Positions 14,440-27,356 are shown, counted from the stretch's first letter. The stretch: 64,000 bases of DNA from Kushneria phosphatilytica (GCF_008247605.1 NZ_CP043420.1:3038001-3102000); one strand, 5' to 3'. The notes: generated by a model not told the origin, from the letters alone. Made by a program: numbers and translations.

Positions 14440-15444
14440 TCAGTGGTAACCATCCCCCTCACGGACCTTGCCGCGAAAGACATAATAACTGTACGCCGTA
14501 TAGGACAGCACAATCGGCACCAGAACAGCGTAGCCAATCACGAGAAAGAGCTGACTGGATCGGGATGAAGCTGCATCCCACAGCGTCACATTGGGCGGAA
14601 TGATAAGCGGGAAATAACTGATCACCAGCCCTGAAAGGCCAAGGAAGAATAACCCAAGCACCTTGAGAAAAAGTCGACGCTCATGCGAATGCGTCACACC
14701 ATCCCAGATACTCCATGCCAGTAGTACAACCAGCACCGGTACCGGCGAAAACCAGAGAATATTGGGAAAGGTAAACCAGCGTTCGGCTACCCGACTGTTA
14801 TCCAGCGGCGTCCAGATACCCACGATAATGGTACACAGCACCATCAGAATGGTCAGAGGGCGCGCCAGCTGGTAGCAGCGACGTTGCAGGCTTCCTTCGG
14901 TTTTCATGATCAGCCAGGTCGCTCCAAGCAGGGCATAACCGATGATCAGAGCCACCCCGATGAACAGGGCAAAGGGCGAAAACCAATCGAACGGGCCACC
15001 TGTGAAGGTCCGGTTTTCCACATCCAGTCCATTGATGATCCCGCCGAGCACCATGCCCTGACTGAAAGTTGCCACGATGGAGCCGCCACTGAAGGCGAGG
15101 TCAAACCACTTGCGTGATCGGGTCGACTTGAAACGAAACTCGAAGGCAATGCCACGAAAGATCAGTGATAGCAGCATCAGGATCAGTGGCAGATACAGCG
15201 CCGGGAGAAACGTGGCATAGGCCAACGGGAAGGCGCCATAGAGCCCAGCACCTCCCAGGATCATCCAGGTCTGATTACCATCCCAGACCGGTGAGGTCGT
15301 GTTCATCATGACATCACGGTGGGCATCATTTTTGAAGAACGGATAGAGAATGCCGACCCCGAGGCTGAAACCGTCCATGACCACATACATGGCCACGGCG
15401 AAGCCGATCAGGAAATACCAGATTAGCGGTAGATCAATCGTCAT
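14440..15444 (-). CDS. cioB: Cyanide-insensitive (bd-type) quinol oxidase subunit II
   Basis: Membrane subunit of the high-affinity cytochrome bd-type quinol oxidase of the CIO branch. It has about 334 residues and multiple TM helices. The start MTIDLPLIWYFLIGFAVAMYV and the motif VMDGFSLGVGILYPF match the CioB/CydB family, and WDGNQTWMILGGAGLYGAFP is the conserved region. The second ATG (15444) is taken as start because GAGAGGG lies 7 bases before it and almost touches the first ATG (15450). It follows cioA by 11 bases. Confidence 0.93.
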   Translation of the reverse strand: MTIDLPLIWYFLIGFAVAMYVVMDGFSLGVGILYPFFKNDAHRDVMMNTTSPVWDGNQTWMILGGAGLYGAFPLAYATFLPALYLPLILMLLSLIFRGIAFEFRFKSTRSRKWFDLAFSGGSIVATFSQGMVLGGIINGLDVENRTFTGGPFDWFSPFALFIGVALIIGYALLGATWLIMKTEGSLQRRCYQLARPLTILMVLCTIIVGIWTPLDNSRVAERWFTFPNILWFSPVPVLVVLLAWSIWDGVTHSHERRLFLKVLGLFFLGLSGLVISYFPLIIPPNVTLWDAASSRSSQLFLVIGYAVLVPIVLSYTAYSYYVFRGKVREGDGYH

Positions 15445-15455
15445 GGTCATCCCTC

Positions 15456-16862
15456 TCAGTTCTGTTCTTCAAATGCTTCATCAGCGCCCGACATCGGCCG
15501 CTTGGGCTGACGATTCTCCCCTGGGCCGCCATGAGGCTCCTGTCCCATTGGTTCGGTACGAATCAGCCTGACCATGTAATAGATCCCGATTCCGAAAATG
15601 ATCGCATATACCAGAAGGAAGCCAATCAGACTGGCCCAGAGGCTACCGCCATGTAGTGGCGACACGGCATCAGCAGTGCGCAGCATGCCGTAGACGACCC
15701 ACGGTTGGCGGCCTGCCTCGGTCGTAATCCAGCCGGTAAGCAGGGCAATGAACCCCACCGGCGTGGCAAACATCATGGCCCGATGGAACCAGGCACTGTC
15801 GTATAGTCGTCCCTTCCAGCGGAGAAACAGTCCGAGCAGACCTATACCCAGCATCAGCATGCCGAGACCGACCATGATACGGAACGTCCAGAACACCAGT
15901 GGAACATCCGGCCATTCATCCCGAGGCCACTGCTTGAGCCCCTCGATCTGACCATTCCACGTATGAGTCAGGATCAGACTACTGGCGTGGGGCACCGTAA
16001 TTTCGAAACGATTGCTGGCACTGTCCATATCCGGCAATCCGAACAGCACCAAAGGCATACCCTGTGAGCCGGGTTCGTTCTCCCAGTGCCCTTCCATCGC
16101 CGCCACCTTGGCGGGCTGGTGCTCAAGAGTGTTGAGCCCATGCATATCGCCCGCCATGATCTGCAGTGGGAGGGCCACTACGATGGCCCACATGGCCATG
16201 GAGAACATCTTGCGTGCCGCCTCATCCCGACGATTGCGAAGCAGATGATAGGCGCCTACACCTCCGACCACGAAACCGACCGAGATGAAGGCAGCCAGTC
16301 CCATGTGGACAATGCGATACGGGAAGGAGGGGTTGAACATGATGTTCAGCCAATTGGCCGGCTCAAAACGACCGTCAACAATTTCGTATCCTGAAGGCGT
16401 CTGCATCCAGCTATTGGACATCAGAATCCAAGTCATCGAAATCAGCGTACCGATCGCCACCATGCATGTAGCAAAGAAATGCAGACGCTTGCCAACCCGA
16501 TCTTCACCAAACAGCATGATGCCGAGGAATCCGGCTTCCAGGAAAAAGGCCGTAAGCACCTCGTAAGTCAGAAGCACCCCGGTAATGTCACCGGCGCGTT
16601 CGGCAAAGCCGCTCCAGTTGGTGCCGAACTGATAGGCCATGACGACACCCGAAACCACACCCAGGCCAAAGGCCACGGCAAAGATTCGAACCCAGAAGCG
16701 ATAGAGGTTGTGATAAACATCACGACCCGTTTTGAGCCACAACCCTTCGAGGATCATCAGGTAGCTGGCCAGACCGATCGAAAAGGCGGGGAACAGAATG
16801 TGAAAGGAAACGGTAAAGGCGAATTGAAAGCGTGCCAGATCCAGCGCTTCTAATCCCGGCAT
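15456..16862 (-). CDS. cioA: Cyanide-insensitive (bd-type) quinol oxidase subunit I
   Basis: Heme-bearing subunit that oxidises quinol and reduces oxygen to water. It has 468 residues, the short form lacking the long Q-loop insert of E. coli CydA, which places it in the CIO group. The heme-ligand His near the N-terminus (FTVSFHILFPAFSIG) and the quinol motif GWITTEAGRQPWVVYG are present. The ATG at MPGLEALDLARFQFA is chosen over a longer frame, with AGGAGA about 10 bases upstream. Its promoter probably lies in the 150-bp gap to cyoE, which holds a perfect 17-bp inverted-repeat box. Confidence 0.94.
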   Translation of the reverse strand: MPGLEALDLARFQFAFTVSFHILFPAFSIGLASYLMILEGLWLKTGRDVYHNLYRFWVRIFAVAFGLGVVSGVVMAYQFGTNWSGFAERAGDITGVLLTYEVLTAFFLEAGFLGIMLFGEDRVGKRLHFFATCMVAIGTLISMTWILMSNSWMQTPSGYEIVDGRFEPANWLNIMFNPSFPYRIVHMGLAAFISVGFVVGGVGAYHLLRNRRDEAARKMFSMAMWAIVVALPLQIMAGDMHGLNTLEHQPAKVAAMEGHWENEPGSQGMPLVLFGLPDMDSASNRFEITVPHASSLILTHTWNGQIEGLKQWPRDEWPDVPLVFWTFRIMVGLGMLMLGIGLLGLFLRWKGRLYDSAWFHRAMMFATPVGFIALLTGWITTEAGRQPWVVYGMLRTADAVSPLHGGSLWASLIGFLLVYAIIFGIGIYYMVRLIRTEPMGQEPHGGPGENRQPKRPMSGADEAFEEQN

Positions 16863-16950
16863 CGATGATACTCTCCTGCCCAGATTCTGGGTTCCAGTAA
16901 GGTGTGCTATCACCAAACAATAGGCAAGAAAGCATGGAAAGGTAAGGGAT

Positions 16951-16967
16951 TGCGACAACGTGTCGCA
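16951..16967. promoter_or_regulatory. Inverted-repeat box upstream of cioAB (RegA/PrrA/RoxR-like)
   Basis: A perfect 7-3-7 inverted repeat, TGCGACA-ACG-TGTCGCA, about 89 bases upstream of the cioA start. It fits the RegA/PrrA family pattern GNGRC-N5-GNCGC. The related regulator RoxR is known to activate cio genes in Pseudomonas. A near-identical box lies in front of cyoA (22034-22050). Assignment to a RoxR-like regulator is inference; the inverted repeat itself is seen directly. Confidence 0.6.
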
Positions 16968-17012
16968 TCCGTAGCAGGTGATGCGTGAGCGGCATGGCCG
17001 CCACACATCATG

Positions 17013-17891
17013 TCATGCTGACGCGGGAGTCAGTCCGCGTGGGGCAAAATCCACGGACATGGCAATACTCAGCATTGTCACGACCAGAATCGAACAAAGG
17101 AAGACCCGTTTCGCCCAGCCCCGGGCATCGTTCCCTTCACGATCAGCCAGTGCCAGTTTCAGCCAGTAACCACCAACGAGCGCGGCAATAACAAAATAGA
17201 GATAACCTGTATAACCACTCAGGGTCAATAGCAGCGAGGCTGCAATGAAAGCCACGATATAGCCGATGATATGCCGTCGTGCCGAAGCAATGCCCTGTCG
17301 CACTGGCAGTACCGGTATGGCAGCCGCTGCATAGTCATCATAGCGAAAGATGGCGATAGCGTAGGAGTGCGGCATCTGCCAGAGGCTGAAGATCACCAGC
17401 AACAGGAGTGCCCCAACATCGAAATGCCCGGTAACGGCACAGTAGCCAATCACCGGAGGAGAAGCACCGGAAAAACTGCCGATCACGGTACCATGCACTG
17501 TATGACGCTTGACCCAAAGGCTGTAGAGGCCGACATAGATCAGAAACCCGATCAACGCTACACCGGCTGCCAGCAGATTGGCACCGAAGGCCAGCAGAGC
17601 AAAGCCTGCCAGCCCCATCACGATGGCGTAAAGCAATGCCACCCTGACATCCACGGTACCCTGCACCAGCGAGCGGCCCTTTGTACGCTCCATGAGACGA
17701 TCAATGTCGCGATCAATGATGTTATTGAGCACGCAACCGGAGGCCACGACCAGCGACACACCGATCACCGTGGCCAGCAGCAGCAACGGGTCGATATCCC
17801 CACGGGAAGCCAGCAGGAACCCGCCCGTTACTGTGATCAGATTGCCAGCGACAATACCCGGCTTGGCAAGATGCAGATATTTCCTGAACAT
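17013..17891 (-). CDS. cyoE: Protoheme IX farnesyltransferase (heme O synthase)
   Basis: Converts heme B to heme O, the cofactor of the bo3 oxidase encoded just upstream. It has 292 residues (E. coli 296) and is a multi-pass UbiA-family membrane protein. Two Asp-rich prenyl-diphosphate motifs are visible: [18 protein letters not shown] (about residues 55-72) and [13 protein letters not shown] (about 184-196). Last gene of cyoABCDE, 12 bases after cyoD; cioA starts 150 bases further on with its own probable promoter. Confidence 0.97.
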   Translation of the reverse strand: MFRKYLHLAKPGIVAGNLITVTGGFLLASRGDIDPLLLLATVIGVSLVVASGCVLNNIIDRDIDRLMERTKGRSLVQGTVDVRVALLYAIVMGLAGFALLAFGANLLAAGVALIGFLIYVGLYSLWVKRHTVHGTVIGSFSGASPPVIGYCAVTGHFDVGALLLLVIFSLWQMPHSYAIAIFRYDDYAAAAIPVLPVRQGIASARRHIIGYIVAFIAASLLLTLSGYTGYLYFVIAALVGGYWLKLALADREGNDARGWAKRVFLCSILVVTMLSIAMSVDFAPRGLTPASA

Positions 17892-17903
17892 CAGATGAGC
17901 TTC

Positions 17904-18257
17904 TTAATTGCTCATCATCATGAAGTGGTTCAGGTGGAACATGATCCAGAGCGAGCCGACAATCACGATACCTACAACCATGACCGCAAAGGCAAAGGAA
18001 ATCATGTTCCATCCCTCTCCGGACTTGGTATTCATGTGCAAAAACATGATGAGCTGCACCATGACCTGTAGCACGGCGGAAATGGCCAGCACGATCACGG
18101 TGGGTACCAGTCCGAAATCTCCCAGCATGACCATTCCGAACGGAATAAGCGTCAGGATGATGGAGAAAATCAGTCCCAGCACATAGGTCTTCATGTTTCC
18201 TTCATGACCATGCCCGCCGGATGAACCGACGTCAGTAATGCCTGTCTTGTCGGTCAT
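17904..18257 (-). CDS. cyoD: Cytochrome bo3 quinol oxidase subunit IV
   Basis: Small accessory membrane subunit of the bo3 oxidase. It has 117 residues with three TM helices, and the family pattern [19 protein letters not shown] is clear. The start [15 protein letters not shown] overlaps the cyoC stop as ATGA, which fixes it against a longer upstream frame. A His/Gly-rich segment ([11 protein letters not shown]) precedes the first helix. Confidence 0.95.
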   Translation of the reverse strand: MTDKTGITDVGSSGGHGHEGNMKTYVLGLIFSIILTLIPFGMVMLGDFGLVPTVIVLAISAVLQVMVQLIMFLHMNTKSGEGWNMISFAFAVMVVGIVIVGSLWIMFHLNHFMMMSN

Positions 18258-18883
18258 TGCAGAACCCCCAGCAGATACACAACAGTAAACACACAGATCC
18301 AGATGACATCCAGGAAGTGCCAGAACAGGCTCAGGCACATGATTCTGGGTTGATTGGTCGGGGTCAGTCCCTTTCTTGCCACCTGGAAGATCAATACCAG
18401 CATCCACAACAGGCCGAACGAAACGTGGAGACCATGGGTGCCAACCAATGTAAAGAAGGAGGACAGGAAGGCACTGCGATCAGGTCCATACCCCTCATGA
18501 ATCAGGTGAGAAAACTCGTAGACTTCCATTGCCACGAAGCCGAAGCCAAGCAGGAAAGTCACAACGAGCCATAACAATACCTGTGACTTGTTACCCCGAT
18601 GCATCGCCAGCACTGCAACACCGTAGGTAAAGCTACTGAAGAGCAACAGGAACGTTTCGATCAGAACAAAGCCGAGTTCGAAGATTTCAGGACCGCCGGG
18701 ACCGCCGGCGGTTGAATTCATCAGTACGGCGTAGGTAGCGAACAGGGTTCCGAACAGAACACAGTCGCTCATCAGATAGATCCAGAACCCCAGATACTTG
18801 GTGGCTATGGTTTCCTGATGATGGTCGTGCTCATGATCGTCCGCATGATGCGCGTTTTGGTGATTCATGGTTTGACTTGTCAT
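18254..18883 (-). CDS. cyoC: Cytochrome bo3 quinol oxidase subunit III
   Basis: Five-helix subunit III of the heme-copper quinol oxidase; it stabilises the complex and lacks redox centres. It has 209 residues (E. coli 204). The N-terminus is unusually rich in His and Asp ([17 protein letters not shown]) before [20 protein letters not shown], the conserved first helix. The family motif [14 protein letters not shown] is present. It begins 3 bases after the cyoB stop. Confidence 0.96.
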   Translation of the reverse strand: MTSQTMNHQNAHHADDHEHDHHQETIATKYLGFWIYLMSDCVLFGTLFATYAVLMNSTAGGPGGPEIFELGFVLIETFLLLFSSFTYGVAVLAMHRGNKSQVLLWLVVTFLLGFGFVAMEVYEFSHLIHEGYGPDRSAFLSSFFTLVGTHGLHVSFGLLWMLVLIFQVARKGLTPTNQPRIMCLSLFWHFLDVIWICVFTVVYLLGVLQ

Positions 18884-18886
18884 GAC

Positions 18887-20866
18887 TTACGCCTGCATCT
18901 CCGCCTGTTGCCGATATTCCTTCTCGATTCGCTCGACTTCCGCAGCAGGCACGTAATAGTCGATATCCTCGTTGAAGCTACGCACGATAAAGCTCACGAC
19001 TACACCCACAAAGCCGCCAATCGCCATCCACCAGATGTGCCAGACCAGGGCAAAGCCCATGATCAGGGCAAACAGGCAGATCACCGGGCCGGCCACCGTA
19101 TTGCGTGGCATGTGGATATCCTCGTAATGCTCAGGCTCTTCGTAGATGTTTTCGCCACGCTCCTTGCGATCCCACAGGGTATCGATGGAGCTAACGACCG
19201 GCAGTTTGGCAAAGTTGTAGAAAGCCGGCGGGCAGTGTGTCATCCATTCAAGCGTACGCGCATCCCAGGGGTCGCCATTGAGTACGCGGTTCTTTTTGCG
19301 ATCACGGATGCTGACATAGAACTGCATTACCGTGCACATGATGCCGAGCAGAATGCAGACTGCCCCAACCCATGCCACCACCATGAGCGGATGCCAGCTC
19401 GGATCAACGTAAGACTGCATGCGACGGGTAGCGCCCATGAAGCTGAGGATGTAAAGCGGCATGAAGGCCAGATAAAAACCGACCAGCCAGAACCAGAAGG
19501 AGCGCTTGCCCCACTTCTCATCCAGGGTGAAGCCAAAAGCTTTCGGGAACCAGTAGGTGATCCCGGCCATGGCTCCGAACACAACGCCGCCAATGATGAC
19601 ATTATGGAAGTGCGCAATGACAAACAGAGTATTGTGCAATACAAAGTTGGCACCCGGGACGGCCAGCATCACGCCGGTCATGCCACCGACAGTAAAGGTC
19701 ACCAGAAAGCCCAGCGTCCACATGATGGCCGCGTTGAACTGCAGGCTGCCGCGGTACATGGTGAACAGCCAGTTGAAGATTTTCACCCCGGTGGGGATGG
19801 CAATGATCATCGTGGCAATGCCGAAGAAGGCATTGACGTTGGCGCCTGCCCCCATGGTGAAGAAGTGGTGTAGCCACACTACGAACGACAGCACGGTAAT
19901 CGCCACCGTCGCCCAGACCATGGTGTTATAACCGAACAGCCGTTTTCTCGAGAAGGTAGCCACGACCTCCGAGAATACGCCAAACATCGGCAGAATCAGG
20001 ATATAGACTTCCGGATGCCCCCAGGCCCAGATGAGGTTGACATACATCATCTGGTTACCACCCATGTCATTGGTAAAGAAATGGGTGCCAATGTAACGAT
20101 CCAGCGTCAGCAGGGCGATGGTGACAGTCAGGATCGGGAAAGCGGCAATGATAAGCACGTTGGTGCACAGTGCCGTCCAGGTAAAGATCGGCATCCGGAA
20201 CAGGGTCATCCCGGTAGTGCGCATCTTGAGGATGGTGACGAAGAAGTTGACGCCCGTCAGAGTAGTACCCACCCCGGATAGCTGTAGCGCCCATATCCAG
20301 TAATCCACGCCGACGCCGGGGCTGTACCTGAGCTCCGACAATGGCGCATAAGCCAGCCAGCCGGTCTTGGCGAACTCACCCACGAACAGTGACAGGTTGA
20401 CCAGAATCATCCCGGCGGCAAACAGCCAGAAGCTGATATTGTTCAGAAACGGGAAGGCCACATCACGTGCACCAATCTGCAGCGGCACGGCAATATTCAT
20501 CAGTCCGATGACCAGCCCCATTGCCACGAAAAAGATCATGATCACGCCATGGGCAGTAAAAATCTGATCATAGTGGTGAGGCGGCAGGTAACCTTCTGCC
20601 CCGCCATAGGCAATCAGTTGCTGAGTTCGCATCATGATGGCGTCTGCAAAACCACGCAGCAGCATGACCAGTGATACGATCAGGTACATGATGCCGATCT
20701 TTTTGTGATCGACCGAGGTAATCCACTCCTTCCAGATATAGGTCCACTTCCGGAAGTAGGTGAGCGCTGCCACAACGACCAGTCCGGCAAGCGCCATGCC
20801 CCCCACGGCGCCCATGATAATGGGCTCGTGATAGGGAATCGCTGATAGGCTGAGTTTTCCCAACAT
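18887..20866 (-). CDS. cyoB: Cytochrome bo3 quinol oxidase subunit I
   Basis: Catalytic subunit: binds heme b, heme o3 and CuB, reduces oxygen and pumps protons. It has 659 residues (E. coli 663). [15 protein letters not shown] carries the CuB His and the cross-linked Tyr, [10 protein letters not shown] holds the His-His pair, and [11 protein letters not shown] carries the late heme ligands. The start follows GGAG at 8 bases. It sits 5 bases after cyoA in the complete cyoABCDE order. Confidence 0.98.
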   Translation of the reverse strand: MLGKLSLSAIPYHEPIIMGAVGGMALAGLVVVAALTYFRKWTYIWKEWITSVDHKKIGIMYLIVSLVMLLRGFADAIMMRTQQLIAYGGAEGYLPPHHYDQIFTAHGVIMIFFVAMGLVIGLMNIAVPLQIGARDVAFPFLNNISFWLFAAGMILVNLSLFVGEFAKTGWLAYAPLSELRYSPGVGVDYWIWALQLSGVGTTLTGVNFFVTILKMRTTGMTLFRMPIFTWTALCTNVLIIAAFPILTVTIALLTLDRYIGTHFFTNDMGGNQMMYVNLIWAWGHPEVYILILPMFGVFSEVVATFSRKRLFGYNTMVWATVAITVLSFVVWLHHFFTMGAGANVNAFFGIATMIIAIPTGVKIFNWLFTMYRGSLQFNAAIMWTLGFLVTFTVGGMTGVMLAVPGANFVLHNTLFVIAHFHNVIIGGVVFGAMAGITYWFPKAFGFTLDEKWGKRSFWFWLVGFYLAFMPLYILSFMGATRRMQSYVDPSWHPLMVVAWVGAVCILLGIMCTVMQFYVSIRDRKKNRVLNGDPWDARTLEWMTHCPPAFYNFAKLPVVSSIDTLWDRKERGENIYEEPEHYEDIHMPRNTVAGPVICLFALIMGFALVWHIWWMAIGGFVGVVVSFIVRSFNEDIDYYVPAAEVERIEKEYRQQAEMQA

Positions 20867-20871
20867 GATGA

Positions 20872-21774
20872 TTACTCCGCTGCTTCTGCGCCCGTGGGCT
20901 GCTGGCCGTTTTCAGGCTGACCGTGACCACTCTGAAAACTGGTAATAACACGCTCATACAGCCCGGATTCCACAGGATGGAAGTATTCGACCGGGGTATT
21001 GACGCTGGGTTTGGCGACGTCCTGATAACTGCCGGTGTAGGCCAGTTCTCTGTCAGTCTGGCGCACCTTGTTCACCCAGTTGTCGAACTCTTCCTGGCTG
21101 GTTACATGCGTCTTGAAGGACATCTGGGAGAAGCCCTTGCCGCTGTAGTGGGCCGATTTACCGATGTAGACGCCCTGCTTGTCGGCTTCCAGAAAGAGGT
21201 CATTGTCCATTCCGGCCATGGCATAGATCTGACTGCCCAGACGAGGAATGAAGAAGGAGTTCATGACGGTTTCCGAAGTCACGTTGAAATGCACCGGGCG
21301 ATCAACCGGAAAGTACAGCTCATTAACGGTTGCAATACCCTGCTCCGGGTAGATGAACATCCACTTCCAATCGAGCGAAATGGCCTGAATCTCCATGGCC
21401 TCGCCCTTGTTACCAAGCGGCTTGTGAGGATCAAGCGAATGCGAAGTCTGCCAGGTAATGATGCCCAGAAACAGGATAATTACAGCAGGTACAGCCCAGA
21501 CCACGGCCTCGATCCGGTTGGAATGCGCCCAGTTCGGTGAATAGGTCGCCTTGCGATTGTTTCGGCGATAGCGCCATGCGAATACCAGCGTCATGATGAT
21601 GACGGGTATTACCACAATCTGCATGATCCAGAAGGAACTCAAGATCAGCGACTTCTGCTCCTTGCCAACCGGCCCGCTGGGATCCATCAGTGCTGCATTG
21701 CAACCACTCAGCACCAGTGCGGACACGACCAGAGGGATCAGCGCCTTAAGCGACTTCAAGCTCTTCTCTATCAT
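20872..21774 (-). CDS. cyoA: Cytochrome bo3 quinol oxidase subunit II (lipoprotein)
   Basis: Periplasmic-facing subunit II of the bo3 oxidase, anchored as a lipoprotein. It has 300 residues from the ATG at [14 protein letters not shown], with a signal peptide and lipobox LVLSGC near residue 25, then two TM helices and a cupredoxin domain. The CuA-binding residues of cytochrome c oxidases are not evident, as expected for a quinol oxidase. A longer frame adds 39 non-conserved residues and is rejected. First gene of the operon. Confidence 0.96.
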   Translation of the reverse strand: MIEKSLKSLKALIPLVVSALVLSGCNAALMDPSGPVGKEQKSLILSSFWIMQIVVIPVIIMTLVFAWRYRRNNRKATYSPNWAHSNRIEAVVWAVPAVIILFLGIITWQTSHSLDPHKPLGNKGEAMEIQAISLDWKWMFIYPEQGIATVNELYFPVDRPVHFNVTSETVMNSFFIPRLGSQIYAMAGMDNDLFLEADKQGVYIGKSAHYSGKGFSQMSFKTHVTSQEEFDNWVNKVRQTDRELAYTGSYQDVAKPSVNTPVEYFHPVESGLYERVITSFQSGHGQPENGQQPTGAEAAE

Positions 21775-22407
21775 TTTGCGGTCTCTTGATGATTCCTTGT
21801 GCCATTGCGCAAACCTCCGGCTCGGAAGCGCCTGAGACCAGGCCCACCGGATAACCCCACCTGAAAAGCCTTCGAAAAGGATTGATGTCACCCGCAGGGG
21901 CGAATTGAACTTCAGGTAATGGGATAACGCCTGTCAGGGGTTGTCTGCTCGCAATCGAACAGGCATGCTCCTGAACTCAATCTTAACGAGCCATCTCCTG
22001 CAAAAAGGCTTGAGCAGATATGGCGTATTCCGATGCGGCAAGTGGTCGCATGGATGGCGGCCGACTATTGTTTGTTTTTTTATCCATGAGCCGCAAGTCG
22101 TATAAGTAGCATCCTCTTAAGACTTTAGTCTAATAGAGGGAAAGCAAAGGAACTATCAGGAGCACGAGACATCCATGTTACGGGACAATGTCCGAATCGG
22201 AGCCCTGTGCTGATTGCGCTTCCACTTGCACACCACCACGCTGCCAGCCCTGTACAATTGCCTGCCGCCGGGAAGGCTTGTTTTCCATGATAACAGCCTC
22301 GCAGGGACATGAGAGCCCCCGCGGTGGAGAAGGGTGCAACAAATTTTGTTTGCACATGCCGGCCAGACCGAGTGCTTCCTTTTTTTCAACACAACACGCC
22401 TGGATTC
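21775..22407. other. Divergent regulatory gap between cyoA and yajR (633 bp)
   Basis: No coding potential was recognised. The segment should hold the cyo promoter (minus) and the yajR promoter (plus), but I found no hexamer pair with convincing spacing on either strand. A TACAAT (22253-22258) is preceded by TTGCAC at 21 bases, which is too far. The clear element is the 17-bp box at 22034-22050. An AT-rich stretch (about 22064-22083, with a run of T) lies next to it. Confidence 0.6.
22034..22050. promoter_or_regulatory. Oxidase box upstream of cyoABCDE, matching the cioAB box
   Basis: TGCGGCA-AGT-GGTCGCA, an imperfect copy of the perfect inverted repeat in front of cioA. The outer half-sites TGCGrCA and GTCGCA are shared, and both fit GNGRC-N5-GNCGC. 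It lies about 260 bases upstream of the cyoA start. The same motif before both terminal oxidases suggests a common redox regulator of the RegA/PrrA/RoxR type. That regulator is not in the window, so the link is inferred. Confidence 0.5.
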
Positions 22408-23778
22408 ATGAAACGCTCTTCGCTACTTCTGAACATCGAATATCGCGCCATCAGCGGGCTCTCTCTGCTCTATGGTGTCAGAATGCTGGGCCTGTTCATG
22501 GTGCTGCCCATACTGGCGCTCTATAGCAGCCATCTCGAGCATGCCACTCCTACCCTGGTCGGGGTGGCTCTGGGCGGTTACGGTCTTACCCAGGCCATTT
22601 TGCAGATCCCATTCGGTATGCTCTCCGACCGAATCGGCCGCAAACCTGTCATCGCTCTGGGTCTGATGCTTTTCATCATCGGCAGCATTATTGCCGCATT
22701 GGCAACTTCCATATACGGAGTCATCATCGGACGTTGCATTCAGGGGAGCGGCGCTGTGGCAGGCGCCATCATGGCTCTTCTGGCCGATCGTACGCGTGAG
22801 GAAGTGCGCACCAGTGCCATGGCCACCATTGGCATGAGTATCGGAGTGGCATTTGCTGTAGCAATGGTCGCAGGACCATTGGTGGCACACGCTTTTGGGC
22901 TGGAAGGTGTTTTCTGGTGCACGGCGCTGCTGGCTGCTCTTGGGCTCCCGATCCTCTGGCGCTTCGTACCCGCTGCTCCACGTCAGCGACATCGGGATGT
23001 CGGCACGGACCGCTCCCAGTTTTTCAACATGCTTCGACGCCCGGATCTGTTGAGGCTGGACTTTTCGATCCTCGCCCTGCATGCCATTCTCACCGGTTGC
23101 TTTGTCGCCGTTCCTGTTCGTCTTGCAGCACTGGGTATACCGGCTTCAGAACATGGCTGGGTCTACCTGCCCGTTATGGCGACGGCTTTCATTGGCATGA
23201 TTCCGCTGATTATCATTGCCGAAAAGTATCGCCACATGAAGGCGGTATTCACCGGCACTGTCATCTCACTGGTGTTCACGCTGACAGCCATGAGTCTCAT
23301 ACCGGCTGATAGCTGGTTACTGGTCGCCCTGCTCTGGTTGTTTTTTGTCGCCTTCAACCTGCTGGAGGCAACGCTTCCTTCTCTGATCAGCAAGTCAGCC
23401 CCGGCCGGCACCAAAGGGACCGCCATGGGGATTTACTCAACCAGCCAGTTCCTTGGTGCCTCACTGGGTGGCACCGTAGGCGGTATTGTTTCGGGGGCAA
23501 TAGGCAGCAGTGCCGTATTCGGGGCCGGCGCCTGCCTGGCACTGATCTGGACACTGGTTGTCTGGCGCATGCCGGAGCCACGCTATCTTTCCAGTCAAAT
23601 CATTTCGCTGGGACCGCTGCGCGAGGAGCCGGAACGCGTACTGACAGAGCGTTTTCAATCCATTGCGGGTGTCGAAGACGTGCTGGTAGCCAGTGACGAA
23701 GGCGTAGCCTATCTCAAGGTTGACCGCACTCGACTGGACGACGAAGCCCTGAACAGCCTCACAGGTAGCACCTCTTGA
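22408..23778 (+). CDS. yajR: MFS transporter, YajR type with C-terminal YAM domain
   Basis: Major facilitator superfamily exporter-like protein; its substrate is unknown. It has 456 residues from the ATG at MKRSSLLLNIEYRAISG. Twelve TM helices are expected; motif A is GMLSDRIGRKPVI, and GIYSTSQFLGASLGGTVGG is closely similar to what I recall of E. coli YajR. The last ~65 residues (from about ERVLTERFQSIAGVEDV to YLKVD) look like the soluble ferredoxin-like YAM domain. In E. coli yajR also neighbours the cyo operon. The Shine-Dalgarno is weak, so the start carries some doubt. Confidence 0.85.
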   Translation: MKRSSLLLNIEYRAISGLSLLYGVRMLGLFMVLPILALYSSHLEHATPTLVGVALGGYGLTQAILQIPFGMLSDRIGRKPVIALGLMLFIIGSIIAALATSIYGVIIGRCIQGSGAVAGAIMALLADRTREEVRTSAMATIGMSIGVAFAVAMVAGPLVAHAFGLEGVFWCTALLAALGLPILWRFVPAAPRQRHRDVGTDRSQFFNMLRRPDLLRLDFSILALHAILTGCFVAVPVRLAALGIPASEHGWVYLPVMATAFIGMIPLIIIAEKYRHMKAVFTGTVISLVFTLTAMSLIPADSWLLVALLWLFFVAFNLLEATLPSLISKSAPAGTKGTAMGIYSTSQFLGASLGGTVGGIVSGAIGSSAVFGAGACLALIWTLVVWRMPEPRYLSSQIISLGPLREEPERVLTERFQSIAGVEDVLVASDEGVAYLKVDRTRLDDEALNSLTGSTS

Positions 23779-24025
23779 GATTGGAGAGCACAATTCTAAA
23801 GAGGTGAGTTCTGTTATTAACAGCGAATCGCCCTGGGAACTTACCGCGATTCTACCCATACACCGTAGTGGCGTGTATAGCCACCTTTCACATGGTCATT
23901 TCCGAGTGGTTCTCCGCACCCTGTAGGCATCGTCAGCCTGTTTTCCAGCTGTTACAGCATGCGTCAGGCGGGGTAAATATCGACGAATGACCATCGCTCC
24001 AGTGCCTGGCACTCAAGTAAATAGC

Positions 24026-24115
24026 TCAATTTGCGATTTTCTGCGGATTTCGATCGGCAGCGAGGCGGAGATGCAGGCCCTGATCGAGGCGCTGGGAGAG
24101 ATCGGCGCCCGCTGA
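24026..24115 (+). pseudogene. Orphan C-terminal fragment resembling histidinol-phosphate aminotransferase
   Basis: An open frame ending in TGA at 24113-24115 encodes FLRISIGSEAEMQALIEAL followed by GEIGAR, which reads like the C-terminus of HisC-family aminotransferases (LRIxxGT/SxEE...L pattern). The upstream frame (VPGTQVNSSICD) does not look like HisC, and no start or catalytic domain exists nearby. A 9-bp hairpin CAGCCCGGC/GCCGGGCTG (24123-24146) follows the stop. The fragment points head-on at the rRNA operon. Best explanation: DNA flanking another rRNA operon copied here by recombination. The preceding gap (23779-24025) shows only a small ATACAC/GTGTAT hairpin. Confidence 0.5.
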
Positions 24116-24195
24116 GGGCAGCCAGCCCGGCGCTGCCGCCGGGCTGCAGGCCGGTGTCGGACAGCAGGCCGCCGGGCCGGCTGTCGTGCGGACAT

Positions 24196-24224
24196 GAAAA
24201 AGCCCCGACCATATGGCCGGGGCT
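24196..24224 (-). terminator. rRNA operon terminator
   Basis: On the minus strand AGCCCCG and CGGGGCT close a near-perfect palindrome centred on CCATATGG and are followed by TTTTT. It lies 14 bases after the 5S rRNA 3' end, the expected position for an rrn intrinsic terminator. Confidence 0.85.
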
Positions 24225-24237
24225 CTCTCGGAAGGGG

Positions 24238-24356
24238 TGCCTGACGATGACCTAGTCTCGCATGGGGAAGCCCCACACTACCCTCGGCGCTGAGCGGTTT
24301 CACTGCCGAGTTCGGCATGGGATCGGGTGGGACCCGCTCGCTGTGGTCGTCAGGCA
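24238..24356 (-). rRNA. 5S ribosomal RNA
   Basis: About 119 nt. The 5' and 3' ends pair (TGCCTGACGA.../...TCGTCAGGCA), and internal blocks GATCCCATGCCGAACTCGG and AAACCGC match bacterial 5S rRNA. It follows the 23S gene by about 110 bases in the same direction. Ends are estimated from the terminal helix. Confidence 0.93.
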
Positions 24357-24467
24357 ATTCGGTGGCCGGGTCGCCGCAGGGCGGCCCGACGAATTCGTGG
24401 ATCATGCTGCGTGCTGCGTCTCGCGTATCCGGCACGTGTCATCACAGACCGCTTGGGCGTTATATGG

Positions 24468-27356
<2,889 letters not shown>

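Noticed and set aside
22226..22258. TTGCAC ... TACAAT as a yajR promoter
   Set aside because: The spacer is 21 bases, too long for a sigma-70 promoter.
22380..22407. CAACACAACA just before the yajR start as a possible Hfq/Crc target
   Set aside because: The spacing does not match AAnAAnAA, and one weak match next to a poor Shine-Dalgarno is not evidence enough.
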